Part shown: piece after piece, positions 30,613 through 42,836 of the stretch | Layout: every line of letters begins with the position of its first letter | Numbering within the stretch: position 1 is the stretch's first letter | NCBI GenBank assembly: GCA_050084515.1 | Contig: CM114271.1 | Coordinates: 10,106,001 to 10,170,000, forward strand | Reading direction: 5' to 3' | DNA length: 64,000 nucleotides | From: Blasia pusilla | Taxonomy: Eukaryota; Marchantiophyta; Marchantiopsida; Blasiales | The notes under the pieces: model-generated | What the model was told of the DNA's origin: nothing | What the model saw: only the letters and a program-made list of their open reading frames with translations | The model's database searches: none | Translations under genes and position numbers: made by a program

Positions 30613-32810
30613 ATTGCTACAGAAATTCCATATTTAATGGAACGAATAACATTAGAAGTCACTGAAAAGTGACGGGGCTATGGATCCTCAATAATCGTTG
30701 AAAAATCACTCGAGTGGAGTGTTGGTGGAAAGTTCAACCTTTCAGGCTCTATTCTAAGACAGATTCTTATGCCGCGTTTGACTGAGATGCCGATTCTGCT
30801 GAACCTGTTCTCGTAATTCCTACTCCGGATTCCACCGCCCCAAATCATTAGCCTGGACCACTCACTAGCTGGGTACGTACGCCACGCCGAAGTACTAACT
30901 CTTATCTTCTATTCAGGAACACAGAGCCATCGCTTGCCGGCCATTTTTTGGATGTCATGGGATTACACTTTCGTGCGGAACAATCGCTCCAGAGGAGTGA
31001 CTGACTCGCCGTTGGCAGGGTAGTCGTGTCCATCAAGTCACATTCTGGACAGCCCCGGAATAGAGACATCCGATTTCAAACCGCAGTGGTGGTACATTGT
31101 CAGTCACTTAAGTCTAACCGAGGTATCTAGCTGGGGTCCGGAATTGGCGGTAAGTCTACTTCAAGTCTTGTCACCTGGTTCCATCAACAAGAGTCATCAA
31201 ATTAAGCCTGTTTTTCTTTTAATTCCTACAATTTTGATCCCCAGCATTGTCGTTTAGTTTTGGCCCAACTCTTACCCAAATAAAGGAATGCTAGAAGCTC
31301 CCGGTGGATCGACGTGACGGCGGGCTTTCATCACTCCTGAATACAGACGCCCAGCACCCACCTAGTGCGTAAATGCGTGGAAGCATGAGACTTGTGATCT
31401 TTGACATAATTCTGCTAACAGGTGAGATCAGGAGTTGATAATCTCGATCAGAGCAAGCGAATAGTGATCCCAAAGTCATTCCGTAGTGAAAGGTTAGCAG
31501 GTATGTAATTTACTAAACCAGCCCGTGAGATTACAGAACATGTACGCTCAGAAGTCGTTTGAGAGAATCGCCATGATAGACCGCAAGAAGAAATTAGTAT
31601 GTGGTGCTGATTCTGTGTCACATAATCCTGCTCGAGTGTCACTTGTATATTCTTCCAACGCAATGTCAACTTTTGCTTTCCTCTTGGGCGGTCGCGCTCA
31701 TCGGCCAAGAGAGTAAAGAGCCTTTTTCTCTCTCTCTCTCTCTCTATGTTTTCTAGTCGCCTTTGCTACGCTTGTAACTCATTAGATAAGTAAAAACTGA
31801 AGATGAGCTTAAGTAATCTAACCTGAGGTTTGTTGAATAACTCAATAGGGACTATTAGGGAGTCCGCAGTTTCCTTCAGTACCGGAGCTGCAAAATCAGC
31901 CATGTCAGTGGGAAGCGGGGACTGAGCACCTCTATCATCATCAGAGTTACAGCTCCCTTCCGTACGAGCGTCAGCTTAAGTCGCATTGTCGTACTCTCTG
32001 GATGGGTAAGATTTCATCACCGACTTCCTCATCTTCCAGAACTGACAGAAACAGTAACGCCTTGGGGCCTCTACTAGTCTGATGGTACGCAGGGATTTCA
32101 TCACAGGCCATACTCCGGACTAACAAAGTTCTTCTCAGGCCTACAAACTAAGCGTTCACGTCAGTAGGATAGAAAAGCATCTCTTGCCATCGACCCAAGG
32201 ATCGTAGTGGCAAATCTGGCGATACGATATGGTCTGGTCGGACTGATAACAGTGCTATACGCACGATAGGGTTCGCAAGTTGCGCTCCAGTGAGAGCGCA
32301 CTCACCGCGGGAACTCACAGAACAGAGCCGCACAATGAATAAATAGGATAGGCACGAGGGATCCATGTGAAGAACGAGGACTACGTTCACTGATCACCTC
32401 TGACTTAGCTTTCAGTTAAGACAGGCCTAATATCTTTCCGTCGACCCTCGGACCAGCTTCTATCCTGATGGATTTCCCATCCTATTTTCTATTTAAGTTT
32501 ATATTCTTCATAGAACACGGGATAAACCGAATACTACACTACCCGAATATTGCGCGGGCGCCAAGAGCAGATGTCAGGATTGATGAGTGTCGCGCTTTCA
32601 GTTTGTCTGACCCCACAAGATTCCACCAGAGCACGACACGTACATGCAGCCTTCAATGGCAGAGAGTACAGGCTCGGGGAGTCTCCACCACAGGCAGTCG
32701 TATTGGATACCCCATGTGTACAGTAGCCCTCACGATTGTGCCAGTAGAGTGGTGACTTCAGTCCGGTCACTCGGCTGCCCGAACGCTCCCGCTCCCATTC
32801 GGATACAAGG
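30613..32810. other. Unassigned 2.2 kb between the two hAT copies
   Basis: No coding domain, LTR or PBS/PPT is visible. A CT microsatellite lies at about 31725-31746. The open frames are short and unsupported. It could be the original host locus or an unknown decayed repeat. Confidence 0.5.
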
Positions 32811-33274
32811 TTTTTTTGAATTGTCGGGTTATTACAGGTATCATTGATATTTTTTCGGATATTCTTTTTAAGTGCATGTCGTAATAGGAATATTTGTAGC
32901 TTTTCAATTATTTTCTGGAAATTCTTTTTCTCGTCGGTTAAAATTCGAAAAAAAAAATTTCTAATTTTCTTATTTCTGGGGTTGAATTTTTTTTCTCTGC
33001 CAATTTCCGATCGAACTTTGTGAAGCTGGCCAAAAACCGACCGTTCCTAACGTGGCCGGAATTTTTTTTCTTCACACACTCCTTATATTCTCCACAACCC
33101 TGCAATGCTGAAAAACCTAATTCCTGATATCAAATTCTTCCCCTGAAGTAGACATGCAATCTTCTAGTATGCAATAAAAAATGCAATCTTCTAACACAAT
33201 AAAAGAAAATCATCCTTGACAGGAGTTGAACCTGACAGAACTCCCACCAGTTGGGAACCAAGGATCCTACCCCT

Positions 33275-33312
33275 CTTGAATACTTGGAGCCATGAGGCTC
33301 CAAGTATTCAAG
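33275..33312. repeat. Perfect 17-bp hairpin
   Basis: CTTGAATACTTGGAGCC (33275-33291), loop ATGA, then its exact reverse complement (33296-33312). With one mismatch the pairing extends a few bases outward (CCCCT / AAGGG). It lies just 3' of the hAT reading frame, so it could be a terminator-like structure or a foldback insertion. Confidence 0.9.
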
Positions 33313-33351
33313 AAGGGTCCTACTTCCTAAGACCTAAATGATCAAAGTCTT

Positions 33352-35562
33352 CTAATCTAGAGGGGTTTCAATAACTTCAACTTCCTCATTCGGGGAGATG
33401 TATCTATCAGGATTTGCAAACAAGTACCTAAAATGAGCAGAATTCTTCCACAATATCACAGACTCAGACAACATCTCCTCATAATCAGAGGAAGGTCCTT
33501 CTAAGGCAATCCTCAAGACAACATCTAAATACTTTGTGGTGAACCTATTACGAGATTTACTCTTGATCGTGTTTTGAATGGAAAAGGCTCTCTCACATAT
33601 GGCAGTACTAACACACTGGACTCTAGCTATATTTTCCAAAATCAACAAATTAGAAAACTTACATTGCAATGACGGACTCCAACTTACCATCGCCCACAAG
33701 TCTCTGAAGTTGCGATCTTTCCACTCAGTGGTAGCCATCAATTTGAAAGATTGGAACTCTTGCTTAACAATCAAAGAATTAATGATAGTTGGTTGCAACA
33801 CACCCCGTAATGGCAATTGATTTCCAAAAAAACCACAAAAATCATCTAAATCTTTACACCCCCAACTATTCAATCCCACTTTCCGAGAAGGCATGTGCAA
33901 AGGATTGATTATTCTCATAGATCCAATCAGGTTATTATCTCGAAATTGCTCATGTAAAGATATACACACACTTTCAGCAAACCTTTTCAGAAAGAATAAT
34001 GCATCCTCTAAGTCCCTTTCGGTCCGATCTTGAGACATAGCAATGCTATGAAACTTATTTCCCCTCATCGTGGATTGTAAACGACAAAGATAACCACCAA
34101 GTGGCCCAAAATCAAGAAGTATATGGTAACATGTATCTTTAGAGAAGGTGGAGGCATTCAAGTCATGAGTTTCCATGACAAAATTCATGGTAATCCTAGC
34201 TATCTCCGAATTCAAAATGCTCCCTATAGTGCTAATATTCACAAACTTGTACTGAAATATCTAACTCGGATTTGCAAGCATCGAAAGAATGTCAGCCAAA
34301 AAGTACACTTGATAGATCATTTAGAATGATCTCAACGTGTAAAATAAATTTGCAGCATTCCCATCGTCCTCTGAAGGGGAAATATCTCTAAAGCATGTCA
34401 ATACTGATTCTAGAGAATCACACAATGTGGTCACAACTTGCCAACGGGATAACCATCTAATCTTGTGGTATCTCTTCATAACTCGTTGGGAGTCATTGAA
34501 TTTTTCTTGCAACGATGCTAGAATTGTTTTTCTCTTGGACGACCTTCTAAAGTTACCAGCTATTGCATTGAGAATCGAATCGACTTCAGAGGATATTGAC
34601 TTGCAATCATGAGCTTTCGCACCTGACAAAGCCGCCAAAATTGTTCTATGGGCTACACAATGAACTGAAAGAATATAGGGATTTACCTTCTGCTTCATTT
34701 GGGAGGCCACCCCTGTCTGGCTACCTACCATTGTAGAAGCTCCATGTGAACCAAATGCTACCATTGTGGAGAATTCTAACCCTCCATCTTTGATTAGTTG
34801 CAACAAACTTTCAGTAATAGCATTGGAACATTTTGATTCGCAACGAAGTAGTCCCGGAAAACAACATTCTGCGTGGCCCTCTTCAATGAAGGTGGCAAAC
34901 AAAACCAAATGCCCTGTTACAGATATGTCAGTTGACTCATCGATCATAATGCCATAGAAAGGAGAGGCTTGAACTCTCACAAGAGTTCTTCTAAACAAAA
35001 CTTGGCTAATGAAGTAACACATCTCACTACAACTCTTTTCATCATGATATAAGTCTCAGGTAATAGAGGTATTGATCAATAACATTAACTTACAAAGGCT
35101 AGGAAATTAAAAAAATGGCATAGCCTCCTTCGCAAGGAAGTATGCGCACTTAAAAAATGTCAACAACGCGATTTCACAAGTGCGGTTGGTGGTGGAAACT
35201 TCTTACCCCCATGTGCAGCCCATGCAAGCTTGATGTGCTCGTTGGACTTGGCATGATCAGTGAAGGCTGAAACCTTACAGTTTATTGCGCCATCTTTGGC
35301 AAACACACTCTTTCCTTTCCCCTTCTTACAAACTTTACAAAAGATTCTACCAAGGGTTGAATCCCACTCAATCCAATCATACATCGAATATCATACATCC
35401 TTCCATGCTACACGAACTTTTCCAGGTACATTCGCACTGCTTCCTAACAAAGGCGACTCATCTCTATCATCAGATGAGCGAGACAATGCGATAATGTCAC
35501 GCTCGTTATTGATTCGTTCCTTACCTAGGAAGGAAGTCATTGTCTTTTTCCTCTTGGCCATG
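33352..35562 (-). pseudogene. hAT-superfamily transposase, copy 2
   Basis: Same N-terminus, zinc finger and core as copy 1 (34321-35022 for the core, 35160-35384 for the zinc finger), and in addition the C-terminal part at 33352-34242. This carries the hAT dimerisation signature VQCVSTAICERAFSIQNTIK followed by SKSRNRFTTKYLDVVLRIAL (about 33625-33500). The core and C-terminal frames are the same but separated by stops near 34321 and 34263. The three upstream stops are the same as in copy 1. A functional protein would bind element ends and cut them in the nucleus. This copy cannot make one without suppression or splicing around the stops. Confidence 0.87.
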
Positions 35563-35759
35563 TGCACTACTGAGCACTGGGCAACTATCTGGACTACAAC
35601 ATGAAAGCACGGAAGAAGGGCTACCCCACGGGAATAAGCTGGAATGGAGGAGCTGCAATGAGCTCCAAGATTTCAAAGTAAAGGGCAAAGTAAAGTGAGA
35701 GTAAAGTAAATAGTGAGCTGATAAAGAGCCCGCGGGATACGGCTAGGAGAAGGACACCC

Positions 35760-35914
35760 TGGCTCAAATCGAGATAAACCTTGGCCCAAATGAACATAAA
35801 CCCTGGTCCAAATCGAGAGAAATCTTGGCCCTAATGGACAGAAACCATGGCCCAAATCTAGAGAAACCCTTGACCAAACAAAGAGAAACTCTGACCCAAT
35901 TTTGCTTAAACCCT
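35760..35914. repeat. Minisatellite of about 22 bp x 7 (hAT copy 2)
   Basis: Same array and unit count as 19496-19650, with a few substitutions. Confidence 0.85.
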
Positions 35915-37165
35915 GAATCGCACAATGGAAAAAAAGGTGAAGTCGCGGTCGTGTCTAAACAGTTCTCAATGCTGGAAGTCCCCACCCATAACCAAGTCAA
36001 ACTAGAGAGAGTGTGAGTCTCTGAGAGCCGAGAGAAGTTGCAGCGGCTGCGCAACTTGGAAAGGCCCACGTAAATGTAGGCGATTTGTGGAGCAGCAGAG
36101 CAAATCGATGCAAACTTGCTAAGGAAACAAAAATAAGAAATATATCCCGGCTGCTTGAGAGAACACAGTCCGAGAACAATGGAGGGTTGCAGCCTTTCCA
36201 AGAGTCACGGACGTGCCACATATTGAGCGGCCCCCACACCGATCCTTAGCAGTAACTCTACCAAGCCCACTGAAAACGACCAAGCCAAGGCTGCCAAGCA
36301 GCAATGTGAGCAGCAAGCTTACAGGATTGGGCAGCACAATAGTAGCAAGACGGAGCGCCAAGAGCGGAGCTACAGAAGATTTCACAAAAGGAGAACCAGA
36401 CGCAAGAGACAGCACTAGAGCAGAGACGGGTACTGGAGCAGCAACGCGAATGACGTCTGTGAAGGGCAGAAACGTGACCAGCGAGCGGCGAGTAGCAAGC
36501 TTGCAGGATCCAACAACAGGAGCTGCGATATGGAGCATTGGAACAGCAACGCGAAACTCGGGGAGAGACGGCCACTCGAACGGCAAGGCGAATGAAGATC
36601 TGAAAGGGTAGAAATGCGAGCAGCGAGAGCAACGAGGCGGAGCAGCGAGACGGAGCCTTGGGAACACAGACTCCACGAGTCCACAACATGCAAATGAGGC
36701 CTCCAAGGGCCCGTAGTGGGGTCTCCACCCCACTGCGAGCACTTGGGGGATATGCCACTTCTACTTCCAACCGTCATATTCACATCGGACGGCTCAAATT
36801 AGTGTGCCCTAAATGGGCTTAGGGCACACATTTGAGCGGACGGTCTAGATCCATCTGTCTCCCCCTCAGCAAATCCTGAGCATCACTCATACTTTTCGGG
36901 CAGTTGGCACCCGAGGCGGCAAATAACCGTCCGCCGGTAAGAGCGCTCCCGCCAGTAGTCGGTTTCCTTACCCGGACGGCGCCACTTTCTGACGACTTCC
37001 TACCGAGAAATAGTCCAATTCCGGCGCCTGGTATTTGCGTCTGACAGTTGCCGGTATCTACTCAATTTCACCGAGAACTACTGCTAGGAATTGTTTCAAG
37101 TCGTCAGAAATGTCTGAAAATTGCCGGCGGGATTACTCGTAACCCGGGATCTCTCCAAATATTGT

Positions 37166-38211
37166 TCGGATACCGTTTCCTTTAACGAATAGAGAAACAG
37201 GCACCATTCGGGTTGTGTGAAGCATCATTTTGAATTTGACGGCCAGAAATTTCATCTTACCAGAATGTGGAGACTGACATTACATATGAATTAACGTGTG
37301 GTTACCATCAGATGTTCTTATGTGAGGCAGGAATCTCGAGAAGCTAGGTTCTTGTCGAGGTTAGATGTGTCCATGTTTCCTTGGAGATTTCATTCTTAGG
37401 TCTGCTGACTCTGCTCCCTGTCCTAGAGTACACTGTTGTTGACTGTGCAACTGTACGTAGGCAGTGGTAACAAGTTTGCGGCCAACACAATTTTAAACAC
37501 GAAGGGACGTCAAAGGAAGCAAATATTAGACATCCCTGGAATGGCATTAGCTAGGTAGATATTGCTTTGTTTAAGGAGTTTCAACGAGTTGTACTCATGT
37601 TAAACGATGAAGTCGGGTATATTGTTGCAACTTGTAGTAGTAGGATTGTTCCTTCAGGATGATATATTTGAGTGCACATGTTGAACATGGCCAATGGGCT
37701 GAAACAATTATAATCAAAACTGTGCACAATAGGAGCTTCTTTTAAAGTAGGTTACACTCGTATGATACGAACATGTAGAGACGATCTTGTTGGAGTAACA
37801 AAATTGCCATATGGAGTGCAAGAGTATGTGGAAAATATAGCGATTCTTCCACATAAAATTTCATTACATCGGAAATGAATATGAAGATTTTTTTTGACAC
37901 AACATTGCAATGATATTCATTGATGGATTGAGAATAAAGGGCTGTCACATCTTATTTCGACGTAGGTAGAGTTCCATCGCATGGACGACATAGAGATTTA
38001 GCGGGCTGTTTGGATATAACTTCATCTCGAGATGTCGGAAGATAGGAAGAATCACCGGAGTTGGAGATTGCATGACCTGGTTCATGAACGCCTCCCCAAA
38101 GTGATAAACTAAATAGCAAGTGAACCAGCGCCTATCTACAAAGAATACCTTGACATGGTAAGGATTGAGGAAAGGAAAGTCGGGCACAACTCGTGCTCCA
38201 CCCCTATCCAT
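37166..38211. other. Unassigned sequence
   Basis: No recognised domain. A minus-strand open frame of 88 codons at 37945-38211 starts MDRGGARVVPDFPFLNPY and resembles nothing I know; it may be chance or a decayed gene piece. Confidence 0.4.
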
Positions 38212-38913
38212 GCTTGACAGAAATTCTCTACTCTCCTCAAGAATGGGTTTTGGCGGAGTTATTCTCCCAAGAGGGGTTATCCACTCTCATTGGGAAAGTA
38301 ACAAGCCAAAACATCCGCTATTTTAGTTTGACTAAACTCCTCTAAGGTGACAAACCTCTCATCCCCACACACACTTACCACACTCTAGAAACCTCTCTAA
38401 GAATAGACCATGGTCAAGTTACTCTCCCAAGAGGGGTGATCCACTCTCATTGGAAGAGCAAGCAATCCCAAAATCATACACTCAAGAGAGACACGAGAGA
38501 CTCAAAATGTGGAATAGAAGGTGATGAACCCTTGAAGGTCCCTCCTCTTTATATACTCACAAGGGATCCACAAGAGTAAGAAATAGACTTATCTTATCTT
38601 GTGCCACATGGCTTCCTCTCAAGGCTTAGCCAATCACATTTTGACACAAATAGATTTCCTCTTATCTCTTCCAAAATATCCTCTTTTACCCACTTGATAT
38701 TTTCCAAATTATCCCAACTAACCTAACCACCAACCAAGACTACTTTTTCTTTTTATTAAAGCAACTAATTTACTTTTATAAAGTCATCTTTTATTTATTA
38801 CCTCCTTTTCTAAAGTTGGGCCCGCATAAAAGAGGCACCATAAAGAGGTTTAAACATAAGAATTTCCTTTTTCTAAGCCAATTTACTTAATACTAATGAA
38901 ACTCTATCTAACA
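38212..38913 (-). repeat. Possible LTR with a TATA box (minus orientation)
   Basis: The minus strand starts TGTTAGATAGAGTTTC (38913) and has a TATA-like GTATATAAAGAGGAGG at about 38563-38548, followed by a leader ending with TCTCTCGTGTCTCTC. No partner LTR, PBS or matching target duplication was found, so the ends are uncertain. It contains a direct repeat (38232-38312 and 38392-38470). Confidence 0.4.
38232..38470. repeat. Direct repeat, two units of about 80 bp, offset 160 bp
   Basis: Both units contain CTCTCCCAAGAGGGG or TTCTCCCAAGAGGGG followed by ATCCACTCTCATTGG, at 38258 and 38418. Confidence 0.85.
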
Positions 38914-40127
38914 CTTAATAACAAAGGAATTTACATACTGGTTGATTTTACTATACGACACCATAATGGCGGCAATGGCAACCAAGGGGTGGACAACGGC
39001 CGAACGCGGCTCTGAGCAACGCTAGGCGATGATAGCGACCGACGGTGGATCATTGACGATGATGGTTGACCATTGATGGTGATAGTTGACAATTTACGGT
39101 AGACCATTGATGGTGACTATAACGGTGATGACTGCCGCCGGCCCGGCGGCTGGTTTAGGGTTTGAACAATTTAACCCTAAAAATTGCCTAGCAATGGTAG
39201 TTTGGCAAGATTGACCATAACTTTTTGCTTGCAACTTCAAATTGTGCACTATTTATTGTGCAGCCTGCACAGCTTCATGACCTACAATAGTGTAAATTTG
39301 TTTTTAGAATCAGACATTCCAGTAAAAAAAAACGGGGATTGTTGTAAAGCCCAATGTCTCTTTCTCCTACAAAAAATTTGGCGGCGCTTCTGCGCTGATT
39401 TCTCCCAACGAAAATGTAAAACATTCTAAGAGCACAAATCAAAAAGCTACATGGTGCTCCCAAGAGCATTGGCATGGGGCAACTTGCCCCCATACTCAAT
39501 CCCTATAAAAAATTGGGCAGCTCTTCCGCGCCATTCTTCCACAAAAAAAATCGGCAAAGGAAACATCACAAGTAAGCGGCTCTTGCTCCGGTGAGCACTC
39601 CCACAAACCGCTGAATAGGGAATACGATCCCCAACTTGCAAAACTAGTGAGTGACCAGTGAGTTGCCCCATGAAGCTCTCTCACTCACTCATTCACTCTT
39701 TGTAAAATAAGATCCAATCTCTCTCACAACACCATAGTTCTCACATGTGTGCACTCTCATATGTCTCTCTCAATGTCAAACCAAACCCACTCTCCTAATG
39801 AGAGGCTTGGGTTACACAAACAAGGCAAGCAAGACCATAACTCCGCCGCCTCATGCCAAGAGGTTCAACAAAGAGAGAATGAGCTCTCAAGCTCTCTCTC
39901 TTTGAGGTATACCCCTCCCCTCTCCCAAGCTCTCTCCATGGTAACCTATGCTCCCAAGTCACCTCCTTGGCTCTTGACCTGATGTAGGAGGTCAAGGGCC
40001 ACTTACCAAAAATAGAAAGTCGATCATATACTCAAAATGGTATGTACCTAAAATAGTAAGTTCCTCAATATGGCTCCAAATGAGTTGAAACAAAGGGGAA
40101 ACCTGCTCTCTCAGGTTTCCCGGGGCC
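38914..40127. other. Unassigned sequence with short repeats
   Basis: Holds reiterated TTGACCATTGATGGTG-like words at 39050-39120, a TATA-like CTATAAAAAATTGGG at about 39502, and a hairpin with arms GGGAAACCTG (40096-40105) and CAGGTTTCCC (40112-40121). No coding domain. It is probably decayed LTR sequence. Confidence 0.45.
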
Positions 40128-40212
40128 TTACCAGGTCATCCTCAACCTACTAAACATGTCCTCCACTACTCACGAAGGCGCTCTACTAGATCTCACCGAT
40201 CTATCCTAAAAG
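40128..40212 (+). repeat. Short dispersed repeat, copy a (copy b 61664-61736)
   Basis: Both begin ATCCTCAA and end GATCTATCCTAAAA, with about 75% apparent identity between. In one case it precedes a family A LTR fragment and in the other it follows one. Confidence 0.65.
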
Positions 40213-40224
40213 ACGTGACAGCCA

Positions 40225-40882
40225 CGAAATGTACAAAGACTACTTAAAGAGTAAATCATAAGAGTGAGGGATCATTCCCTTGTGTCTTGCGTTTTCAGTA
40301 CTTTTTTTGATTGTGTATAGAATTTCTTTAGGGATGATCCAAGCCAAGAGTCTGGTACCCTCGGAAGCTTGTAATACTTTCTAGTTCCCTCCACTCTTTG
40401 ATGCACGAGAAGTGTCTTCATTCATTCTTTTTGGTTTGCGGAGTTGGAGGTCAAGCTTATTGGGCTACAGAAAGAATGAGGGTTGAGTCTTGGATTCAAA
40501 AATTGAGAGGATAATCAAGATAAAGTATGAAAGATGTTAGATAACGAGTAACTTGCCATGATAGATTAAGTTCTGAAAGTAGGATGAGCCACAACCTTCT
40601 TGAGGTCTCAATGAGGTCCTTGTGGAAGCTTTGATATACAAGATTCGTAAGAGTCTTTCCCAACACTTGAAAAGAGTGGTGCTTGGAGGGAAGAAAACCA
40701 TGTTGTTCTTTTGTACAAGTGAAGACTTAGTCATTGCAGTTAGTTAAGTGCTTAGTGAAGAAGGAGTTATGCTTGATAATTCTTATAAAACCTCTCTTTA
40801 CTTAGGAAATAGTGGTCTCTTGGGAACAAAGTTAATACTTTGCGATTAAAAGAGTACCTTTTTCCTTGAGTTGAAAATTACA
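40225..40882 (+). repeat. Family A 5' LTR, 3' part only
   Basis: From gtacaaagactacttaaag to ATTACA. It carries the family landmarks gatgatccaagcc, cactctttgatgc and cttgggaacaaagtta. The 5' half is missing. Confidence 0.8.
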
Positions 40883-40904
40883 TAAGGAAGTAGGTAGGAA
40901 ATTT

Positions 40905-40922
40905 TGGCGCCATTTTCGGGGA
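40905..40922 (+). promoter_or_regulatory. Family A primer-binding site (tRNA-Asp type)
   Basis: TGGCGCCATTTTCGGGGA lies 22 bp after the LTR end. The first seven and last five bases fit tRNA-Asp; the middle is mutated. Confidence 0.75.
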
Positions 40923-41053
40923 TCACCAGATCTCCCAAGCAAGGAGAGGTAGCGAGAGAGTGGGGTATGGGAGTAGAACAAATTTCCAATCCCCCACTTG
41001 GCGTTGGTGTTGGACAGGTACTGTTGGCGGAAGATTATCCCACGTAGAGAATA

Positions 41054-42836
41054 CTATGGAAATAAGTAGCTCATCCAAAGATTCTTCAGATCCATGGAGT
41101 GCATTGAAGCCTTGTGTGTTGGGTGAGGCGCTTACCAAGGAGATCGTTGGAAGTTTTGGATGGATAAGGAAAGAAGTCTGGAGATGTGCGAGCAGAGAAC
41201 CAAGAGACGAAGAAGAGAAAGAGAAGAGTGACGTGCCTAGAAACCACCAGGGACACCTGCAAAGAATCGTTCCCCTCTTCGACCGAAGCAACCTGGGCGA
41301 AGATGATAAAAGAGGAAGTTGCCTGAGCCTCTTGATTCACTGGCAAAGACAGACCCAGATAAGGAGTGGGATCCGTCCGGTCCATAATAGCTCGAACAGA
41401 GAGAAGGATAAAGGTACTACAGGGGACTTGCCTTCCCCATCAGGTGGCGGAAGTCCTCTTAGTAGCGAAGACAACAAAGCACCGATGGCGCACCCACGCA
41501 AATTATTGTTGAGGTATCCCACCTCTGCTTGAGGTGAGCGGGACGATGCAGATGAATTCATGTTGGAGTTTATCCATGTAGCAAAAGCGAATGGAGAGGG
41601 CTCAGATAAGGATCTTCTTAGAGTCTTCACTGGACTCTTAAAGAAGCGTGCCAGTCAGTGGTATGAGGGGATAGAAGAAGAGCACCTAGAAACTTGGAAA
41701 TCCTTGCTTAAGGCATTCCTTCATGAGTTTCGGGACCTAGAATTTGATGATCGCCCACTAACTAAGCTCTGTGATCTCAAGAGGAGGAAGAAAGAGACTT
41801 TGAGAGAGTATAGTCAAAGATTTTGTAGCTTGGTCGGCAAGTTGGAGCACACCACTGTGTCACAATTGGTGGATTGGTATGTGTCTAGTCTATCCAAGGA
41901 GATGGATCGTTACTATCGCAGAGGATATAGAGACTCATTAGTAGTTGTCACTGCCTCTATAGAAGCCTACGTGGCCTCGGAAAAATCCAGGAGGATGCAG
42001 AAGAAAAGACACGAAAGGAAGTGGACTAGTTCCTCATTTGGAGACTCTTCGTCTTGGTCGAACTCCTCAAATACCTCATCAGGAAGTACCAGAAAAGACT
42101 TAGAGTCTGAGGAAGACTCCAAGGGCAAAGGCAAGAAGAAAGCGAGAAGCCCAAAATATTCTTTGTCTTCAAGGCAAGGGCACAAGAACAAGAGTGTAAA
42201 ACCGGTTAGCCGTAAATCAGTGAGTGCCGCTCGCAAGATAAAGAAGGATGGGGAACAGTATGCAATCTATGGATTGACTAAAAAAATGGCCAAGCTAAAG
42301 GTACATCTGGCGGCCCTGAAGGATTATAGAAGAAGGCTGGGTCTTATGCGGCTTAACATATGGTGTAGTTCCTTTGGAACTCAAGGGCATACACTGCAAG
42401 AATGCCCACTCCAACGAGATTTACGTTGGGTACAAGAAGACCCATCCATGGAGGAAGGATGGTATGAAGCAGATGAGTGGGAGGGTTGCTATGCAGTTTA
42501 AGTAGTCCCAGTGAGTGGTACTCCTCGTAGCTGGATTCCTAGATATGTACCTCTCGAGTATGGAGAGTAGAGGCCTCTACGAGAGATTATGGGACCAACA
42601 GCTTTCACCCCACCTACCAAAGAAATTGTTGGTATAATTTTGGGGCAGCCAATGACTGGGCAAATAATTGTCCAAACCCAAAGAGACAAGTGGGGTTGAA
42701 TCCCCTATGTGGCAATTGCAAGAAAGGAGGGCACACTGCAGTGGAATGCGTGCAGCCTCTAGTACCAAGACTCTTGGTGAAATATGTAACTACTCCACCA
42801 GCGCCGGAAGAGGCCAAGAATGAGGTTAATGTGCAA
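41054..42836 (+). pseudogene. Family A gag (copy 3)
   Basis: Starts at the ATG at 41054 (MEISSSSKDSSDPWSALKP). The best preserved part is 41560-42501, 313 codons: FTGLLKKRASQWYEGIEEEH, LREYSQRFCSLVGKLEHTT, LVDWYVSSLSKEMDRYYRRG, a Ser-rich linker and a knuckle-like CSSFGTQGHTLQEC with the second Cys changed to Phe. A further knuckle CGNCKKGGHTAVEC is at about 42708-42749. A stop at about 41530 and others break the frame. At NEVNVQ (42836) a minus-strand family A element is inserted. Confidence 0.87.

Larger units (their letters stand above)
32811..37165 (-). mobile_element. hAT element copy 2
   Basis: It contains the transposase with its C-terminal dimerisation region, the minisatellite, a GC-rich 5' region, the hairpin and the GCCGG-rich right end. 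The left limit is an estimate: 32820-33060 holds degenerate TCGG/GGCC words and T-runs resembling the right subterminal region. The right limit is where similarity to copy 1 fades. It is not interrupted by another element, so it serves as the empty-site reference for copy 1. Confidence 0.65.

Noticed and set aside
30613-32810. Possible host gene between the hAT copies
   Set aside because: No reading frame longer than about 95 codons, no splice-site pattern with a coherent protein; left unassigned.
33211-33290. tRNA-like sequence on the minus strand (AGGTTCAACTCCTG resembles a T-arm)
   Set aside because: The anticodon and D arms do not fold and the acceptor ends do not pair; no tRNA called.
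36119-36770. Overlapping open frames of 170-207 codons in the GC-rich 5' region of hAT copy 2 (similar at 29613-30134 in copy 1)
   Set aside because: Long frames occur in several phases at once, as expected from base composition; no known domain. An 18-base indel between copies keeps the frame but is weak evidence.
37945-38211. 88-codon minus-strand open frame
   Set aside because: No recognised motif, no second copy, no regulatory context.
39160-39190. Telomere-like TTTAGGGTTT
   Set aside because: Only a single incomplete unit with no array.
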